64,000 nucleotides of DNA. Source: an uncultured Gammaproteobacteria bacterium (lineage in GTDB: Bacteria; Pseudomonadota; Gammaproteobacteria; HK1). The notes below the pieces were generated by a model that ran no database searches, was not told the origin of the DNA, and was given only the letters and a program-made list of their open reading frames with translations. Within the stretch, counting starts at the first letter, position 1. The number at the start of each line of letters is the position of its first letter. The position numbers and the translations under genes were made by a program. The stretch lies in NCBI GenBank assembly GCA_958295835.1, contig OY282378.1, positions 372,001 through 436,000 of the forward strand, given 5' to 3'. Positions 36,752-45,844 of this stretch are shown here, in pieces.

Positions 36752-37900
36752 GTGCAAGATTTCGAGCTCGTCACCGTGCACTACGTGGCCGCCGGGGGCT
36801 TCGTCCTGGCCGCCGTCTTCGGCTTCGTCGCCAACAAGACCAACTTCTGCACCATGGGCGCGGTGAGCGACATGCTGCACATGGGCTCGCGCGGACGCCT
36901 CGGCGCCTGGTTCTTCGCGATGGGCCTCGCCATCCTCGGCACCCAGGCGCTGCACGCCGCCGGCCTCGTCGATCTCGCGGGCGCGATCTACCTCACCCCG
37001 AACTTCGGCTGGCTCGGCTACGTGGTCGGAGGCATCGCCTTCGGCGTCGGGATGACCCTCGCGGCCGGCTGCGGGCAGCGCAACCTGGTCCGCTTCGGCG
37101 GCGGGAACCTCAAGGCCCTGGTGGTGCTGCTGGTGCTCGGCATCACCGCGTACACGACGCTGCGCGGCCTGCTGGGGCTGCTGCGCATCACCGTCTTCGA
37201 AGCGCCCAACGTCGCCCTCGAAGACCACGGGCTCGACGACCAGGGGCTCGCGACGCTGCTCGCGACGCTGCTCGGGGCCGACGACGCGGGCACGGTGCGC
37301 ATTGTGCTGGCGGTGTTGCTCGGCGGCGGCCTCATCGCGTTCGCGCTCGCGCAGCCCGCATTCCGCCGAAGCTTCGACAACCTCCTTGCGGGTGTCGTCA
37401 TCGGCGCGGTCGTCACCGGCGGCTGGTTCGTCACCGGCCACCTCGGCAACGACGATTTCGAGCCGGTGCGGGTCGAATCGCTGACCTTCATCGCCCCGGT
37501 AGGGAACGCCATCAACTATTCCATGACGTTCACCGGCTCGACCATCAACTTCGGGATCGCGGCGGTGCTCGGAATGATCGCGGGCTCCTTCGTCTACGCG
37601 GTGGCCTCGGGCAGCTTCCGCATCGAGACGTTCAGCACGCGCTCGGAGATGGTGAGCCACCTCGCCGGCGGCCTGCTGATGGGATTCGGCGGGGTGCTCG
37701 CGCTCGGCTGCACCATCGGGCAGGGCGTCACCGGGGTATCGACGCTGGCCGCGGGCTCGCTGATCGCGGTGGCCAGCATCATCTTCGGCAGCGCCGTCAC
37801 CATGAAGGTCGAGTACCACATGCTCGACGAAAAGGGATTCCCCGCCGCGCTCGGGGCCGGCCTGAAGGAGCTGGCGATGCCCTGGCGGGCCGGAGAGTGA
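36752..37900 (+). CDS. YeeE/YedE-family sulfur (thiosulfate) transporter
   Basis: A 382-residue membrane protein with about ten helices and the two-fold YeeE/YedE (sulf_transp) repeat. The conserved Cys motifs are visible: NKTNFCTMGAVSD, TLAAGCGQRNLVRFGGGNLKAL and LALGCTIGQGVTGVS. In the studied relative (TsuA) these Cys line the path for thiosulfate. The GTG at 36752 is preceded by GGAGG at the right distance. A decayed copy of its C-terminal quarter lies at 38813-38950. Confidence 0.92.
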   Translation: MQDFELVTVHYVAAGGFVLAAVFGFVANKTNFCTMGAVSDMLHMGSRGRLGAWFFAMGLAILGTQALHAAGLVDLAGAIYLTPNFGWLGYVVGGIAFGVGMTLAAGCGQRNLVRFGGGNLKALVVLLVLGITAYTTLRGLLGLLRITVFEAPNVALEDHGLDDQGLATLLATLLGADDAGTVRIVLAVLLGGGLIAFALAQPAFRRSFDNLLAGVVIGAVVTGGWFVTGHLGNDDFEPVRVESLTFIAPVGNAINYSMTFTGSTINFGIAAVLGMIAGSFVYAVASGSFRIETFSTRSEMVSHLAGGLLMGFGGVLALGCTIGQGVTGVSTLAAGSLIAVASIIFGSAVTMKVEYHMLDEKGFPAALGAGLKELAMPWRAGE

Positions 37901-38054
37901 GGGTAAGCGGGAACAATGGGGAACGGGCGGAAAGGCCCGATCCTCCGGACAGCCGGCGAATCCGTCGCGTCTCCGAAACACCGACCTCGCCTGCCAGCGC
38001 GTTGGGCGCGGGGGGCCGTGCCTGCGGCCGAATCTTGCAGCGTCCTCCGACAAT

Positions 38055-38071
38055 GTAGTACGTTGTGGTAC
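38055..38071 (+). promoter_or_regulatory. Candidate operator of the VapB-like antitoxin: GTAGTAC-N3-GTGGTAC
   Basis: Two direct GTRGTAC half-sites spaced by three bases lie immediately before the antitoxin ATG, the usual place and layout for ribbon-helix-helix autoregulation. Each half contains the GTAC palindrome. Confidence 0.5.
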
Positions 38072-38287
38072 ATGACGACCCTGACCATTCGAATCGACGA
38101 CAAGCTCCACTCCGAGCTGCGGGCGCTCGCGGCACGGACGGGCAAACGCAAGAGCGAGCTCGCTCGGGAGGCGCTGAGGCGGCAGCTCGCGCTCACGCGT
38201 TTCGAAGACCTCGGGCAACGCCTGGCGCCGTTTGCCGAAGCCCGCGGCTGGCTGACCGACGAGGATGTCTTTGCGGAGGTTTCCTGA
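38072..38287 (+). CDS. Ribbon-helix-helix antitoxin (VapB/CopG type)
   Basis: A 71-residue DNA-binding protein starting MTTLTIRIDDKLHSELRALAARTGKRKSELAREALRR, the beta-strand then helix-helix pattern of CopG/RHH antitoxins. The C-terminal half (LTRFEDLGQRLAPFAEARGWLTDEDVF) is the toxin-binding tail. It lies 51 bases before a PIN-domain gene, forming a toxin-antitoxin pair. Likely autoregulated through the repeat just upstream of its start. Confidence 0.88.
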   Translation: MTTLTIRIDDKLHSELRALAARTGKRKSELAREALRRQLALTRFEDLGQRLAPFAEARGWLTDEDVFAEVS

Positions 38288-38338
38288 CGATTCCCGAGGG
38301 CGGCGTCGTCGGGGGCGGGTGGGGTCCGGGGCCGGAAG

Positions 38339-38776
38339 ATGTCCGCCTCGACGGCGCTCGTGAGGATCCTGCTGGACACGAACGTCCTGGTCGCCGCTTT
38401 CGCCACGCGAGGCATTTGCCGGGACATATTTCGGATTGCAATCGCCGAACACCGGCTTCTCGTCTCCGGGACGATCCTCGCCGAGCTTGAACGAATACTC
38501 GAAGGCAAGCTCCGAACGCCGGCGCATCTGGTCCGGGAGATTGTCACGTTCGTCGGCGGGCAGGCGGAGGTCGTCACGCCCACCGCCCCGGCTGCGTGGC
38601 CGGAACGTGACCCGGACGACCGGTGGATCGCCGCCGCGGCCATCGACGGCTCGGCGGACGTACTGGTCACCGGCGACAAGGACCTTCTCGATGCGGATCA
38701 TGCGGAGGATCTTCGGGTCGTCACACCGCGAGGGCTGTGGACCCTGCTCCGCGCGGGACCCGGTGCACCACCTTGA
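38339..38776 (+). CDS. PIN-domain toxin (VapC-like)
   Basis: A 145-residue PIN ribonuclease: RILLDTNVLVAAFATRG with the first Asp, LVSGTILAELERIL with the Glu, and the late acidic block DPDDRWIAAAAIDGSADVLVTGDKDLL. All acidic residues needed for Mg binding are present. It belongs to the PIN_3 group often paired with RHH antitoxins. ATG at 38339. It should be an active RNase controlled by the upstream antitoxin. Confidence 0.88.
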   Translation: MSASTALVRILLDTNVLVAAFATRGICRDIFRIAIAEHRLLVSGTILAELERILEGKLRTPAHLVREIVTFVGGQAEVVTPTAPAAWPERDPDDRWIAAAAIDGSADVLVTGDKDLLDADHAEDLRVVTPRGLWTLLRAGPGAPP

Positions 38777-38812
38777 CACGCTCCACCGCCGCCACGGCAA
38801 CGGAGGAGAAAC

Positions 38813-38950
38813 GTGAGACACCTTGCCGGCGGCCCGTTGACGGGGGTCGGCGGGGCGCTTGCGCTCGACCGCACCATCGGGCAGGGCGTCACCGGGTTGT
38901 CGATGCCGGCCGCAGGCTCGCTGATCGCGGCTGCCGTGGAGTCGTGGTAG
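38813..38950 (+). pseudogene. Decayed C-terminal fragment of the YeeE/YedE transporter
   Basis: A 45-codon frame (GTG after GGAGGAGAAAC) reading RHLAGGPLTGVGGALALDRT and IGQGVTGLSMPAAGSLIA, which matches the C-terminal repeat of the intact transporter at 36752 (SHLAGGLLMGFGGVLALGCT, IGQGVTGVSTLAAGSLIA). The key GC of GCTIGQG has become DR, so the pore Cys is lost. The VapBC-like pair lies between the intact gene and this remnant. Confidence 0.75.
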
Positions 38951-38976
38951 CTTCCCCGTCATCCGGTCAAACGTGC

Positions 38977-39294
38977 ATGAGCATGTTCGAACGCGCCACC
39001 GCCATCGCCAATCTCCCCGCCGGCACGATGCGCCGGGTGAGGATCCACGGGCACGACGTACTGATCGCCAACGCCGGCGGCGCGGTGCTCGCCACCGATG
39101 ACACCTGCACCCATGAGGATGCCTCCCTGTCGTGCGGAGTGCTGACCGGCGCGATCGTCCGATGCCCGCTGCACGGCGCCACCTTCGACCTGCGCGATGG
39201 CGCGCCCCTCGACGAGCCGGCCGAGGAGCCGCTCCGATGCCATGAGGTCAAGGTCGAGGACGGCGCTATCTTCGTCCGGCTGCGTGAGGAGTGA
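38977..39294 (+). CDS. Rieske [2Fe-2S] ferredoxin-like protein
   Basis: A 105-residue single-domain Rieske protein: cluster motifs CTHEDASLS and CPLHGATFDLRDG (Cys-x-His ... Cys-x2-His), with the usual spacing of about 18-20 residues. The family ranges from oxygenase ferredoxins to NirD-like proteins. It is followed closely by a TrpD-like gene whose GTG/ATG start overlaps or nearly touches its stop, implying co-transcription. Partner enzyme unknown. Confidence 0.9.
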   Translation: MSMFERATAIANLPAGTMRRVRIHGHDVLIANAGGAVLATDDTCTHEDASLSCGVLTGAIVRCPLHGATFDLRDGAPLDEPAEEPLRCHEVKVEDGAIFVRLREE

Positions 39295-39302
39295 GCGAAG
39301 CG

Positions 39303-40469
39303 ATGTCCGGAGCGACGATGCGGGATGCAGCCGCCGGCGCGACCGCCGCGGGGGAAACGGCCGGCGCGAACGGCGGCGCGCTGATGCGCTCGATCATCCA
39401 GCGCATCGCCACCGGCCCGGAGCTCAGCAAGGACATCACCCGCGACGAAGCGCGCCGTGGCATGCGCCTGGTGCTCGACGGCGCGGTCGATCCGGTGCGC
39501 GCCGCGGTCTTCCTCATCGCCCTGCGCATGAAGCGAGAAACCGACGACGAGAACCTCGGGATCCTCGACGCGGTGCTCGAGACCACCACCACCGTCACCG
39601 CCCCGGCCGACGAGGTCGTGGACCTGTCCGACCCCTACAACGGCTTCAATCGGAACCTTCCGGTCTCGGCCTTCCTTCCCGCGGTGCTCGCGGCGTGCGG
39701 CGTCCCGGCGATTTCACACGGGGTGGAGTCGATGGGACCGAAGTTCGGCGCGACCCACCACCGCGTCCTCGCAGCGTGCGGAGCGCCGGTCGCCTCGACC
39801 CCGCAAGAGGTGGCCGCCCGCCTCGCCGACCCCGAGGTGGGGTGGGCGTATTGCGATCAGTCCGTCTTCAATCCGAGGCTGCACGCGCTCGCGGAGCTGC
39901 GGTCGCTCATCGTCAAGCGTCCGGCGCTGGCCACCGTCGAGGTGATGGCCGGTCCGGTGCGCGGCCGGCGGCGAACCCACGTGGTCACCGGCTACGTGCA
40001 CAAGCCCTACGCACGAATCTACATGGCGCTGGCACGGTGCGCGGGCTTCGATTCGGCCCTGATCGTGCGCGGCATCGAGGGCGGCATCATCCCGTCGCTG
40101 CGCCAGGGCGCGAAGGTGTGGACCTGCCACGACGGCGGAGACGAGCACGAGGCGGACATCTCGCCCGAGGCCCTGGGCATCGAGCAGACGGTGCGGGCGG
40201 TGCCGCTTCCGGAAGGGGTCGCGGGCTATCGGCGCAAGAGCGACGACACCGGCGGCGAGGTGGACGGACTCGCCATCGCCCGGGCCGCGGCCCGCGCCGG
40301 GCTCGATGCGCTGGACGGCGTCCCCGGGCCGGCCCGCGACAGCCTCGTCTACGGGGCTGCCCTCGTCCTGCGGCACACCGGCAAGACGGAAAGGCTCGAC
40401 GACGGCGCGGCCCTGGTGCGCGCAACGCTCGACGACGGGCGGGCCCGTGCGCGCTTCAATGGTCGTTGA
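39303..40469 (+). CDS. TrpD-like (anthranilate phosphoribosyltransferase-family) protein
   Basis: A 388-residue protein of the nucleoside phosphorylase/TrpD fold: the N-terminal helical domain SIIQRIATGPELSKDITRDEARRGM, then ISHGVESMGPKFGATHHRVL, where TrpD has its diphosphate-binding GTGGD loop. Here the loop is not a clean GTGGD, so it is probably a TrpD2/YbiB-type protein, which binds nucleic acids or acts on another substrate. ATG 39303 or an in-frame GTG at 39291 overlapping the Rieske stop; I prefer 39303. No other trp gene is nearby. Confidence 0.78.
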   Translation: MSGATMRDAAAGATAAGETAGANGGALMRSIIQRIATGPELSKDITRDEARRGMRLVLDGAVDPVRAAVFLIALRMKRETDDENLGILDAVLETTTTVTAPADEVVDLSDPYNGFNRNLPVSAFLPAVLAACGVPAISHGVESMGPKFGATHHRVLAACGAPVASTPQEVAARLADPEVGWAYCDQSVFNPRLHALAELRSLIVKRPALATVEVMAGPVRGRRRTHVVTGYVHKPYARIYMALARCAGFDSALIVRGIEGGIIPSLRQGAKVWTCHDGGDEHEADISPEALGIEQTVRAVPLPEGVAGYRRKSDDTGGEVDGLAIARAAARAGLDALDGVPGPARDSLVYGAALVLRHTGKTERLDDGAALVRATLDDGRARARFNGR

Positions 40470-40643
40470 CCATCGCGCGGCAGCCGGGGGTCGAGCCCGG
40501 AGGTCGCGATGCCTGGTCAGGACCGGGGGCATTCGGGAATCCGTTGACCGGGCGACGGTGCATGGAGTCGACAACGTCTCGTCCATCCTGCGTTCCGGCC
40601 AGCATGACATCCTGCCATGGAGCCGCATCCGGTTGATTCCGCA

Positions 40644-41876
40644 ATGAGCCGACACCGCCTCAGCGTCGAGACCCCGTACGGCTGGGTGGTCGTCTTCGCC
40701 TCGCTCGCCCTGCACAGCATCAGCCTCGGCGCCCCGACGATACTGTTCGTCGCCCTCAAGCCGATCGCCGCGGACCTCGATACGGTTCGTGCGGTTCCGT
40801 CGCTCGCGTACTCGCTGTTGATGATCGGCACCGGTATCGGCGGCATCGCGATGGGCCGGTGGATGGACAGGTACGGCGTCATGCAGCCGGTGCTGTTCGG
40901 CTCGGTGATGATCTGCATCGGGGCGCTGCTCGCAAGCCACGCCGAAGGTCGGTGGAGCCTGTTCATCGCCACCGGATTGCTCATCGGCCTGCTCGGCAAG
41001 GCGGCGATGATCGCACCGCTGGTCGCCAACGTGACGCGCTGGTTCGACCGGCGACGCGGGCTCGCGGTGGCGATCATCACCTCCGGCCAGGGTCTGGCCG
41101 GGGCAATCTGGCCGGCGGTGGTGCAGTACTTCAACGACCTCGTCGGATGGCGGGGAACGTTTCTCTACTTCAGCGTATTTGCGGCGGTGACGATGGTGCC
41201 GGCCGCGTTCCTGCTCCGGCCGCGCCCCCCGATCGCGGTCACGGACCGGCCCGCCGGCGGAATCCACGCCGATGACCGGCGCGTGCTCGATCTGCCGCCG
41301 CACGTCGCGCAAGTGATGCTGTGGATCGCGGTGATCGGCTGCTGCACGGCGATGTCGGTCCCCATCGTGCACCTCGTCAGCCACGTAACCGATCAGGGCT
41401 ACACCCTCGAGCAGGGCGCGTGGGTGTTGTCGGTCCTGTTCGTGGCGGCATTCCTGAGCCGGATCGGCTTCGGGATGCTCGCGGACCGTATCGGTCCCGT
41501 CCGAACCCTCCTGATCGGATCGGCGTCCATGGCGGCGATGCTGCTCGTGTTCGCATTCACGACCAGCTACACGGGCCTGTTCACCGCGGCGTTGCTGTTC
41601 GGGCTGGGATTCTCGGGCATCATGCCGTGCTACCCGTTGCTCATCCGCCTGCTCTTCCCGGTCAGCGAGGCAGGGTGGCGGATCGCCGCCCAGTACATGT
41701 TCGCGGCGGGGGGCATGGCCCTCGGAGGGTGGATCGGCGGGGTGGTCTTCGATCTGACCGGCAGCTACTCGCCCGCGTTCCTGGTCGCGTTCGCGTTCAA
41801 TGCGATGAACTTCATGATAATCGGTGCCGTCTACGCCCGTCACACACGGCTCGGACTCAGCCTCCGCACGGCGTGA
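40644..41876 (+). CDS. Major facilitator superfamily transporter
   Basis: A 410-residue MFS carrier with 12 predicted helices. The conserved loop between helices 2 and 3 reads GIAMGRWMDRYGV, its counterpart in the second half SRIGFGMLADRIGPV. It resembles oxalate/formate or monocarboxylate-type carriers. ATG 40644 (40617 also possible). It is convergent with the CmcJ-like gene and probably imports a substrate used by that gene cluster. Confidence 0.88.
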   Translation: MSRHRLSVETPYGWVVVFASLALHSISLGAPTILFVALKPIAADLDTVRAVPSLAYSLLMIGTGIGGIAMGRWMDRYGVMQPVLFGSVMICIGALLASHAEGRWSLFIATGLLIGLLGKAAMIAPLVANVTRWFDRRRGLAVAIITSGQGLAGAIWPAVVQYFNDLVGWRGTFLYFSVFAAVTMVPAAFLLRPRPPIAVTDRPAGGIHADDRRVLDLPPHVAQVMLWIAVIGCCTAMSVPIVHLVSHVTDQGYTLEQGAWVLSVLFVAAFLSRIGFGMLADRIGPVRTLLIGSASMAAMLLVFAFTTSYTGLFTAALLFGLGFSGIMPCYPLLIRLLFPVSEAGWRIAAQYMFAAGGMALGGWIGGVVFDLTGSYSPAFLVAFAFNAMNFMIIGAVYARHTRLGLSLRTA

Positions 41877-41885
41877 GCCGCGCCC

Positions 41886-42752
41886 TCACCCTTCGAAGAC
41901 GAGGTAGGTCCGCACCTCGATGCTCTCGCGCGGCGGCGCGTCCGGATCCTGTTCATCGAGCTGAAATGCACCGTGCGGGGTAAAGCGGGCGCGACCGTCG
42001 GCGAGGCTGTCCCAGCCCTTGATGAGCAATACCTCGTCGCGCTCCATCCTCGGCGCCCAGTACCAGCGCTGATCCGGGGCGTGGGCGAGCTGGTAGATCT
42101 CGCCCACCCGATCCGGGAACACCTGGTCGGTGGCGATCAGCTCGTCGGAACGCACGCTCCCCGCGTCGGCGAGGGCAATCGGCGTGCGCAGGACCGGTCC
42201 GCGGATGGGCCGCCACACGTTGACCTGCACGATCCGTCCGCCCGACGACAGCACGCGGTCCACCTCGTCCGCCCCGAGCGCGTCGGCCGCGCGCTTCGGC
42301 CCGGAATCGACGGTGTAGTCCACGTGCACCCGGCTCGCCGGACCGCGGAACCCGTCCGGATTGGCCGCCCCCGCCGCGCTGTCGGATCGGCGGGTGTGAT
42401 CGAAGACCGCGACCCGATCCGCGCCGGTCACCTCGGTGAGCAGCGCCTGAAGCTCGCGGTCGTAGACGCCGGCGATTGCCTCGTCGTCGTAGAGGTCGGC
42501 CACCGCCGTCTCGTGGCGCACCAGGAGAAACCCCTCGCGATCCAGGGAGAGCAAGTCCGCGACCCGCCGCATGTCGCGCACGTCCACGCGGCGGACTTCG
42601 GTCTCGAAGTGCACCCTCGGCTCGCCGCCGGTGAGCGCGGCGCTCTCGAAGCAGGGCTTGGTCTCCTGGGGAACGATGAACGTCAGCGCGCCGCGCACGT
42701 CGTTTGCGCCCGTCGTGCCGGTGGAAGGAGCGGGTGTTTCGTGGCGGGTCAT
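41886..42752 (-). CDS. CmcJ/NvfI-family oxidoreductase
   Basis: A 288-residue protein with the conserved blocks of the CmcJ/NvfI family: RVHVDYTVDSGPKRA, GGRIVQVNVWRPIRGPVLRTPIALADAGSV, VFPDRVGEIYQLAHAPDQRWYWAPRM and DGRARFTPHGAFQLDEQDPDAPPRESIEVRTYLVF. Relatives act in cephamycin and fungal meroterpenoid pathways; most bacterial ones are uncharacterised, with a 2-oxoglutarate-dioxygenase-like fold. It follows the MttB-family gene on the same strand (68 bases apart), hinting at one catabolic operon. Confidence 0.85.
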   Translation of the reverse strand: MTRHETPAPSTGTTGANDVRGALTFIVPQETKPCFESAALTGGEPRVHFETEVRRVDVRDMRRVADLLSLDREGFLLVRHETAVADLYDDEAIAGVYDRELQALLTEVTGADRVAVFDHTRRSDSAAGAANPDGFRGPASRVHVDYTVDSGPKRAADALGADEVDRVLSSGGRIVQVNVWRPIRGPVLRTPIALADAGSVRSDELIATDQVFPDRVGEIYQLAHAPDQRWYWAPRMERDEVLLIKGWDSLADGRARFTPHGAFQLDEQDPDAPPRESIEVRTYLVFEG

Positions 42753-42820
42753 GAGCAGGAGCCTGTCGTTGCCGGCAGGCGCGATCATGCCATGTTCGGA
42801 CGCTCGACGCCCCGCGGGCG

Positions 42821-44377
42821 CTACCGCCTCGTACGAGACGTGAGCAGGATGCGGAACTCCGCGCGCAGGCGGGCATCGACCTCTGGAGGGATGTGCGTCG
42901 GGTAATGACGGGCCAGTGTCTCGCGCACCCGCTCGGAGGCCCGCTGGACGACGTCCGTCGAGCCCTGCTCGCCCCACTCCTTGGGGCTCGCGCGGTCGCC
43001 GATCTCCGGATAGACGTACTCGCGCTGCATGAGCCCGAGGGTCTGGGGATGCCCGAGGAAGTGGTTCGGGCCCTCCGTGCACACCTCGCGCATGGTCTCG
43101 ACGGAGAGGCTCTCGTCGTCGACATCGACCCCCCGCACCGAACGGTTGACCGCGCCGAGCATGTCGTTGTCGATCACGAAGCTCTCCAGGCACGCCCCGA
43201 GCAGGCTCCCCAGCATGCCCGCCGATTCGTAGACGAGGTTCGCCCCGGAGTGCCCGGCCAGCGCCGTCGTGTATCCCTTCTCGTAGCCGGCCTGCGCGTC
43301 GGGCAGCTTGGAATCCGCCATTCCGGCCGCGATGCCGGTCGGCAGATCGTAGAACCGCCCCATCTGCGCGCACGCCGCCATCAGCACCGCCTGCTCGCCA
43401 CTGCCCCCGCTCATCGCTCCGGTGCGCAGATCGGAGACGAACGGCCACGTGCCGAAGATCGCGGGGTGACCCGGCGACAGGGCATTGACGTAGACGAGCC
43501 CGGCCAGCACCTCCGCCACCTCCTGCACCACCGCGCCGGCGAGGGCGGCGGGGCTGGTCGCTCCCGCCTGGCCTGCCGCGAGCAGCAGCACCGGCATGCC
43601 GCCGCGCACCGCCACCTCGAGGCAGCGGCACGCATCCTCGGCGAACCGCAACGGCGGCACCACGAAGCAGCTCGACATGCTGACGAAGGGGCGCGCCCGC
43701 CAGCGCGCCTCGTCGCCCGCGATGCGGTGGAGCATCGCCAGCGACTCCTCGACGTGCTCCGGCTGCACCCAGCTCGTTCCGACGTGCTTCGACGTCCCGG
43801 CGACCGCCGCATAGCAGGTGTTGAAGTCGAGGTCTCGGGGATCCTCCAGGTCGCGGCAGACGATGGAGCGCTGGAAGAAATGGATGTGCTCCAGCGTATC
43901 GACGAGACGGGCGATGTCGTAGAGGTCGGCCAGGGTGGATTCCCGGTACTCGCGGGTCCGGGGATCGACGATGTGCACCGCGGCCCCCGCCGTGCCGAAG
44001 TACACCCGGTTCCCGGCGAGCTCCAGGTCGTGTCGCGGGTCCTGCCCGTGGAGCACGATGTCGCGGGCGGCATTCGCTACCGTGTCCTCGACCAGCGCGC
44101 GCGGGAAGAGGAGCCGGCCTTCGGAGCTCAACCGCCCTCCGGCCGCGGTGACCGCTTCGATGCAGCTCGGAATGGCCTCGGACAGCCCGATCCGCTCCAG
44201 CGCATCGAGCGCGGCGGCGTGGATCCGTTGCACCCCGTTCTCGTCGAGGGGCCGGTACCGGCCGCCGATCATGCCGGGGCGCACCGCCTTTTCGTCTTCG
44301 CGCAGTGGGGCCGCCCGCAGCTTGCGCCGCGCCTCCCGGCCACCCATGCGCCGACTGCTCACCGCGGGTTCGCTCAT
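42821..44377 (-). CDS. MttB-family (trimethylamine methyltransferase-like) corrinoid methyltransferase
   Basis: A 518-residue MttB-superfamily barrel: YRPLDENGVQRIHAAALDALERIG, YFGTAGAAVHIVDPRT, GTWPFVSDLRTGAMSGGSGEQAVLMAACAQ and GPNHFLGHPQTL. The frame has no in-frame TAG, so it is a non-pyrrolysine member, like the glycine-betaine or other quaternary-amine methyltransferases. No corrinoid protein gene is seen in the window. Together with the CmcJ-like enzyme and the MFS carrier it suggests use of a methylated amine; the substrate is inference. Confidence 0.88.
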   Translation of the reverse strand: MSEPAVSSRRMGGREARRKLRAAPLREDEKAVRPGMIGGRYRPLDENGVQRIHAAALDALERIGLSEAIPSCIEAVTAAGGRLSSEGRLLFPRALVEDTVANAARDIVLHGQDPRHDLELAGNRVYFGTAGAAVHIVDPRTREYRESTLADLYDIARLVDTLEHIHFFQRSIVCRDLEDPRDLDFNTCYAAVAGTSKHVGTSWVQPEHVEESLAMLHRIAGDEARWRARPFVSMSSCFVVPPLRFAEDACRCLEVAVRGGMPVLLLAAGQAGATSPAALAGAVVQEVAEVLAGLVYVNALSPGHPAIFGTWPFVSDLRTGAMSGGSGEQAVLMAACAQMGRFYDLPTGIAAGMADSKLPDAQAGYEKGYTTALAGHSGANLVYESAGMLGSLLGACLESFVIDNDMLGAVNRSVRGVDVDDESLSVETMREVCTEGPNHFLGHPQTLGLMQREYVYPEIGDRASPKEWGEQGSTDVVQRASERVRETLARHYPTHIPPEVDARLRAEFRILLTSRTRR

Positions 44378-44714
44378 GGTGCCTCCTGCCGTCGCGTAGC
44401 CGATCCATCATCCGGCCGATCGGGCGCGGGCGATATTGTCGCCGGACATCGAGACTACTGTCGACAGGCTGACGTGGATCATCCCGGAAGCGGCGTCGCC
44501 GACATGCTCCTGCCGGTGGGTTCTCCAGGACCGGAGGGAGGGCCGATTGTCGAGCCGGTACGGGAAGACGTTGCCGGCCTTTCCCGGCGCAATCGCCTCG
44601 GTGATCATGATCATCATCGGCTTCTCCATCGCGATGGGAAGGTCTGCGAAAGTCTTCGGAATCTGAACAAGGCAACAAGACTCGTCGTTCGGTCGGAGAC
44701 AGACGGCACTTTGC
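44378..44714. other. Divergent intergenic region, no gene recognised
   Basis: About 337 bases between the MttB-family gene and the DUF2877 gene. A short plus-strand open frame ends in a hydrophobic stretch (about 44580-44665) but has no family match and no good start, and may be a decayed membrane-protein remnant. Confidence 0.4.
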
Positions 44715-45731
44715 ATGCAGCGAACCGATGGTTCAGAACTTGGGACGCGCGAAGCCGCGTCGGCGAACGTGCACATGGGCCGGCCCGCCCGCCGCGTGCT
44801 CGGGGTCGGACAAGGCTCGGTGCTCGCCGGGTTCGCGTCCGCGATATACATCGAGAACGCGGCGGGGATCGCATGCCTCGTACCGCCGCCGGCGCCCCGC
44901 GGTCCCCTCAACGTAGTCCTGCCCACCTTCAAGCCCGGGACCCCGGAGCTGCCGGGAGCGGCTTGGTGGACCGACGGGACCACCCTCGCCATCGACGGGC
45001 ACGGCACGTTCGCGGTTTCGCCCCATGAGGCGTGGACGCCCGCCCGCCTTGCTTCCACGTGTCCCGCCGCGCTCGCCGCCGGAATCGCCTCGATGGGTAC
45101 CGCGCTCACGGCGCGCGCGGCGCGCGGCGACCTGATCGTTCACGCCCTCGCATGGAACAGGACCGTCGTTTCCCACTCGCCCGCGGCGCTGGTCGGGGCA
45201 CCCGCATCGCTCCGGGGACATCCTTCGGTTCCGGTCACCGGGACCGCTTCCCGGCCCCAGTCCATCGACGCCCGCCTTGCCCGGAGCATTCCGGCGCTCT
45301 CGCGCTGGCTCGACGACGCACTGGCCGGCCGGAACGCAACGATCTCCGGGCCGGTGGTCGACCTTCTCGGCGCAGGGCGCGGCCTCACGCCGTCCGGTGA
45401 CGACTGCATCGTCGGCGTCCTCGTCGCGCTGCGCGCGCTCGGGGAGTGCGGGGTCGCGGCATCGGCCGCGCGCATCGTCGCCCGGTATGCACCGCAACGC
45501 ACCAACCGCCTGAGCGCCGCCCATCTCGACGCGGCGTGCGCCGGAGAGGCGATCGAGCCGGTACACGCGGCCATCGAGGCCATCGCGGGCAACGCGCCCC
45601 CCGGACCCGCCCTCGATGCGATCGAGGGATTCGGCCATGGATCCGGATTCGATGCGCTTGCCGGGGTGCTGCTCGCGGCGGACGCGATCGCGCACAATCG
45701 CGGGGCCGCGGGCCGGACGGCGAGAGAATGA
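44715..45731 (+). CDS. DUF2877 domain protein
   Basis: A 338-residue protein with the DUF2877 signature GAGRGLTPSGDDCIVGVLVAL near residue 220 and RTNRLSAAHLDAACAGEAIEPVHAAIEA after it. The family is found in catabolic operons for purines, ureides or carboxylates, and its biochemical role is unknown. ATG 44715 (an in-frame ATG at residue 21 is also possible). It lies just before the gamma-glutamyltransferase gene. Confidence 0.82.
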   Translation: MQRTDGSELGTREAASANVHMGRPARRVLGVGQGSVLAGFASAIYIENAAGIACLVPPPAPRGPLNVVLPTFKPGTPELPGAAWWTDGTTLAIDGHGTFAVSPHEAWTPARLASTCPAALAAGIASMGTALTARAARGDLIVHALAWNRTVVSHSPAALVGAPASLRGHPSVPVTGTASRPQSIDARLARSIPALSRWLDDALAGRNATISGPVVDLLGAGRGLTPSGDDCIVGVLVALRALGECGVAASAARIVARYAPQRTNRLSAAHLDAACAGEAIEPVHAAIEAIAGNAPPGPALDAIEGFGHGSGFDALAGVLLAADAIAHNRGAAGRTARE

Positions 45732-45844
45732 ACGCCGGCGCCGCGGGATGCCGACACCTTGCCGAAGCGACCGGCGACCGGCGAGGATCGCCGCGTCGGG
45801 GTCGAGCGGCCGCATCCGACACGCCAGGACGGGGTGAATTCGAA

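Noticed and set aside
36392..38962. Long open frame (856 codons) antisense to the YeeE/YedE and VapBC region
   Set aside because: Same reason: low-complexity Arg/Asp/Glu text and true genes on the other strand.
41886..44678. Single 930-codon protein ending in the CmcJ-like domain
   Set aside because: Only the last 288 residues have homology; the upstream part is an out-of-frame reading of the MttB-family gene.
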